Of a stretch of DNA of 6,699 nt, positions 5,541 through 6,699 are shown piece by piece. Every line of letters begins with the position of its first letter. The first letter of the stretch is position 1. Where the stretch lies: NCBI GenBank assembly GCA_023487865.1, contig JAMDBG010000177.1, forward strand, positions 1 to 6,699, read 5' to 3'. This DNA is from Deltaproteobacteria bacterium (GTDB taxonomy: Bacteria > Desulfobacterota > Syntrophia > Syntrophales > UBA5619). The notes beneath the pieces are model-generated. The model was not told the origin of the DNA and ran no database searches. It was given only the letters and a program-made list of their open reading frames with translations. Both the position numbers and the translations under genes were made by a program.

Positions 5541-5589
5541 GTCCCGGCCTCGGCCGACCGAACCCGGCCGACGGGGAAACAAACGGGAC
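5541..5589 (-). promoter_or_regulatory. GC-rich hairpin in the rubrerythrin leader
   Basis: In the transcript, an outer stem GTCCCG (5589-5584) pairs with CGGGAC (5546-5541). Within it, TCGGCCG (5571-5565) pairs with CGGCCGA (5556-5550) around an 8-base loop. No T-run follows, so it is not a terminator. It lies between the predicted transcription start and the ribosome binding site. It may stabilise the mRNA or affect translation, but no known riboswitch was recognised. Confidence 0.45.
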
Positions 5590-5611
5590 CGGTTTCTCAA
5601 GATCGATCCCG

Positions 5612-5640
5612 ATACTAGCAAACCCCGTCCCTCCGCTCAA
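5612..5640 (-). promoter_or_regulatory. Promoter of the rubrerythrin operon
   Basis: On the minus strand TTGAGC (5640-5635) and TAGTAT (5617-5612) are separated by 17 bases. TGC immediately before the -10 gives the extended TGn motif. The predicted start of transcription is near 5605, about 95 bases before the rubrerythrin ATG. A small inverted repeat TCCGCT/AGCGGA (5645-5632) overlaps the -35 element and could be a regulator site; no specific PerR- or Fur-like box was recognised. Confidence 0.5.
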
Positions 5641-5668
5641 GCGGATAATTGCCATACCCGGGCTTTTA

Positions 5669-6657
5669 TCACCTGTTGCCGTACTGCTCCTTGATCCAGG
5701 ACTGATACTCCCCGCTCCTGATCCGCTCGCTCCAGGGCAGATGATCGAGGTACCAGCGAACGGTCTTCCGGAGGCCCGACGCGAAGGATTCCGCGGGCGA
5801 CCAGCCCAGCTCTTCGTGCAACTTTTTGAAATCGATGGCATAACGCCGGTCGTGACCGGGTCTGTCCTTTACAAAGGAGATCAGCCGCCGACGGGAATCC
5901 CCCTTCGGAGACGGCGCATACTCGTCCACCAGATCGCAGATCATCTCCACGATGACGATGTTTTCCATCTCCGCATGGCCGCCGATATTGTAGGTCTCGC
6001 CCCGCCGCCCCTTCTCCATGATCTGACGGATCGCCTCGCAGTGGTCCGTGACGTAGAGCCAGTCCCGGACGTTCTTGCCGTCCCCGTACACCGGCAAGGG
6101 CTTTTCCTCCAGGGCGTTGAGTGTCACCAGCGGGATGAGCTTTTCCGGAAACTGATAGGGGCCGTAATTGTTGGAACAGTTGGACAGGGTCGTCGGCAAA
6201 CCGTAGGTTTCATGGTAGGCCCGCACGAGATGGTCGGAGGAGGCCTTGGATGCGGAATAGGGGCTGTTCGGGCGATAGGGGGTCTCTTCGGTAAATGCCC
6301 CCACCGGGCCGAGGCTCCCGTATACCTCATCGGTGCTGATGTGGTGAAACAGGCGGAACTCCTTTCCCCTTGCCCTGGCCGCTTCAAGGAGGTTGAAGGT
6401 CCCGATGATGTTGGTCTGGATGAAGCTGTCCGGCTTGAGGATCGAACGGTCCACATGGGACTCGGCGGCAAAATGACACACGGTATCGATCCCGTATTTC
6501 TCGAACAGCCCCCGGACCACGGCTGCATCGCAGATATCCGCCTTCTGGAACAGATACCTCCCCGGCCGGGTTTCCGCAATGTCGCTCAAGTTTTCCGGAT
6601 TCCCCGCATAGGTGAGACTGTCCGCGTTGATGATCCGGCCCTTAAAACCTGCATTGG
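5669..6657 (-). CDS. rfbB: dTDP-glucose 4,6-dehydratase (RmlB), 5' end missing
   Basis: About 329 residues of RmlB, a cytoplasmic NAD-dependent short-chain dehydrogenase that turns dTDP-glucose into dTDP-4-keto-6-deoxyglucose, the second step towards dTDP-rhamnose and other surface sugars. Visible motifs in order: IINADSLTYAGN (NAD adenosine-binding strand), HFAAESHVDRSI, STDEVYGSLG (catalytic Thr-Asp-Glu), YSASKASSDH (Tyr-x-x-x-Lys), NCSNNYGPYQFPEKLIPL and DRPGHDRRYAID. The first 20-30 residues, including the Rossmann GxxGxxG motif and the start codon, are missing. Homology stops near 6657, where an inverted copy of the rubrerythrin leader begins and puts a TAA in frame at 6664-6662. A start at a TTG inside the gene (6589) would lack the NAD-binding motif and is not credible. 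Either the assembly is wrong here or the gene is truly broken. No terminator is evident between it and the rubrerythrin promoter. Confidence 0.9.
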
Positions 6658-6699
6658 AGAGTTAGGAAAGGAGAATGATATGTCAAAAACGGAAGAGGC
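6658..6699 (+). repeat. 42-bp inverted copy of the rubrerythrin translation start
   Basis: These last 42 bases equal the reverse complement of 5490-5531 without a mismatch. They contain the ribosome binding site AAAGGAG, an ATG at 6680 and the codons for MSKTEE. The copy therefore includes noncoding as well as coding sequence and runs to the very end of the window. It is either the start of a second, plus-strand rubrerythrin copy or a fold-back join made in amplification or assembly. Confidence 0.9.

Overview
The window looks like a fragment of a moderately GC-rich bacterial chromosome, probably an anaerobe or microaerophile: it carries a rubrerythrin and a second ferritin-like diiron protein in tandem. 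The gene types (LepB, an ABC-F ATPase, RmlB) and Shine-Dalgarno sites would fit a Desulfobacterota-like organism, but that is inference and nothing here fixes the taxonomy.

Layout, left to right. At 1-39 (minus) lies the first 13 codons of an unidentified gene. Its ribosome binding site is almost directly downstream of an intrinsic terminator (65-97). This terminator follows lepB, signal peptidase I (134-829, minus). From about 864 to 2370 the sequence is visibly more AT-rich than its flanks and looks like an acquired, decaying segment. It holds a frameshifted GNAT acetyltransferase (864-1396), a VapC-type PIN toxin reduced to its two ends (1433-1548), and an intact Phd/YefM-type antitoxin (1545-1778). 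The antitoxin has its own promoter and a perfect 11-bp inverted repeat, a likely operator. Directly upstream, 1850-1943 has the geometry of an integron attC recombination site oriented like these genes. The toxin-antitoxin/acetyltransferase block is therefore best read as the remains of integron gene cassette(s). No integrase lies in the window.

From 2380 to 4404 (plus) runs an ABC-F ATPase with a TTG start, an apparently intact translation factor. It converges on a minus-strand operon, and a strong hairpin (4419-4451) separates them. The operon is rubrerythrin (5012-5509) followed 11 bp later by a ferritin-like protein (4479-5000). It has a recognisable promoter (5612-5640) and a GC-rich structured leader, and probably serves peroxide detoxification and iron handling.

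The last gene (5669 to about 6657, minus) is dTDP-glucose 4,6-dehydratase (rfbB/rmlB), which acts in dTDP-rhamnose and related surface-sugar synthesis. It is cut off before its NAD-binding glycine motif. The final 42 bases of the window (6658-6699) are an exact reverse-complement copy of the rubrerythrin translation start. This is either a fold-back assembly/amplification chimera or the start of a real inverted duplication.

The most interesting points are the attC site with its decayed cassette, the internally deleted toxin beside an intact antitoxin, and the inverted junction that truncates rfbB.
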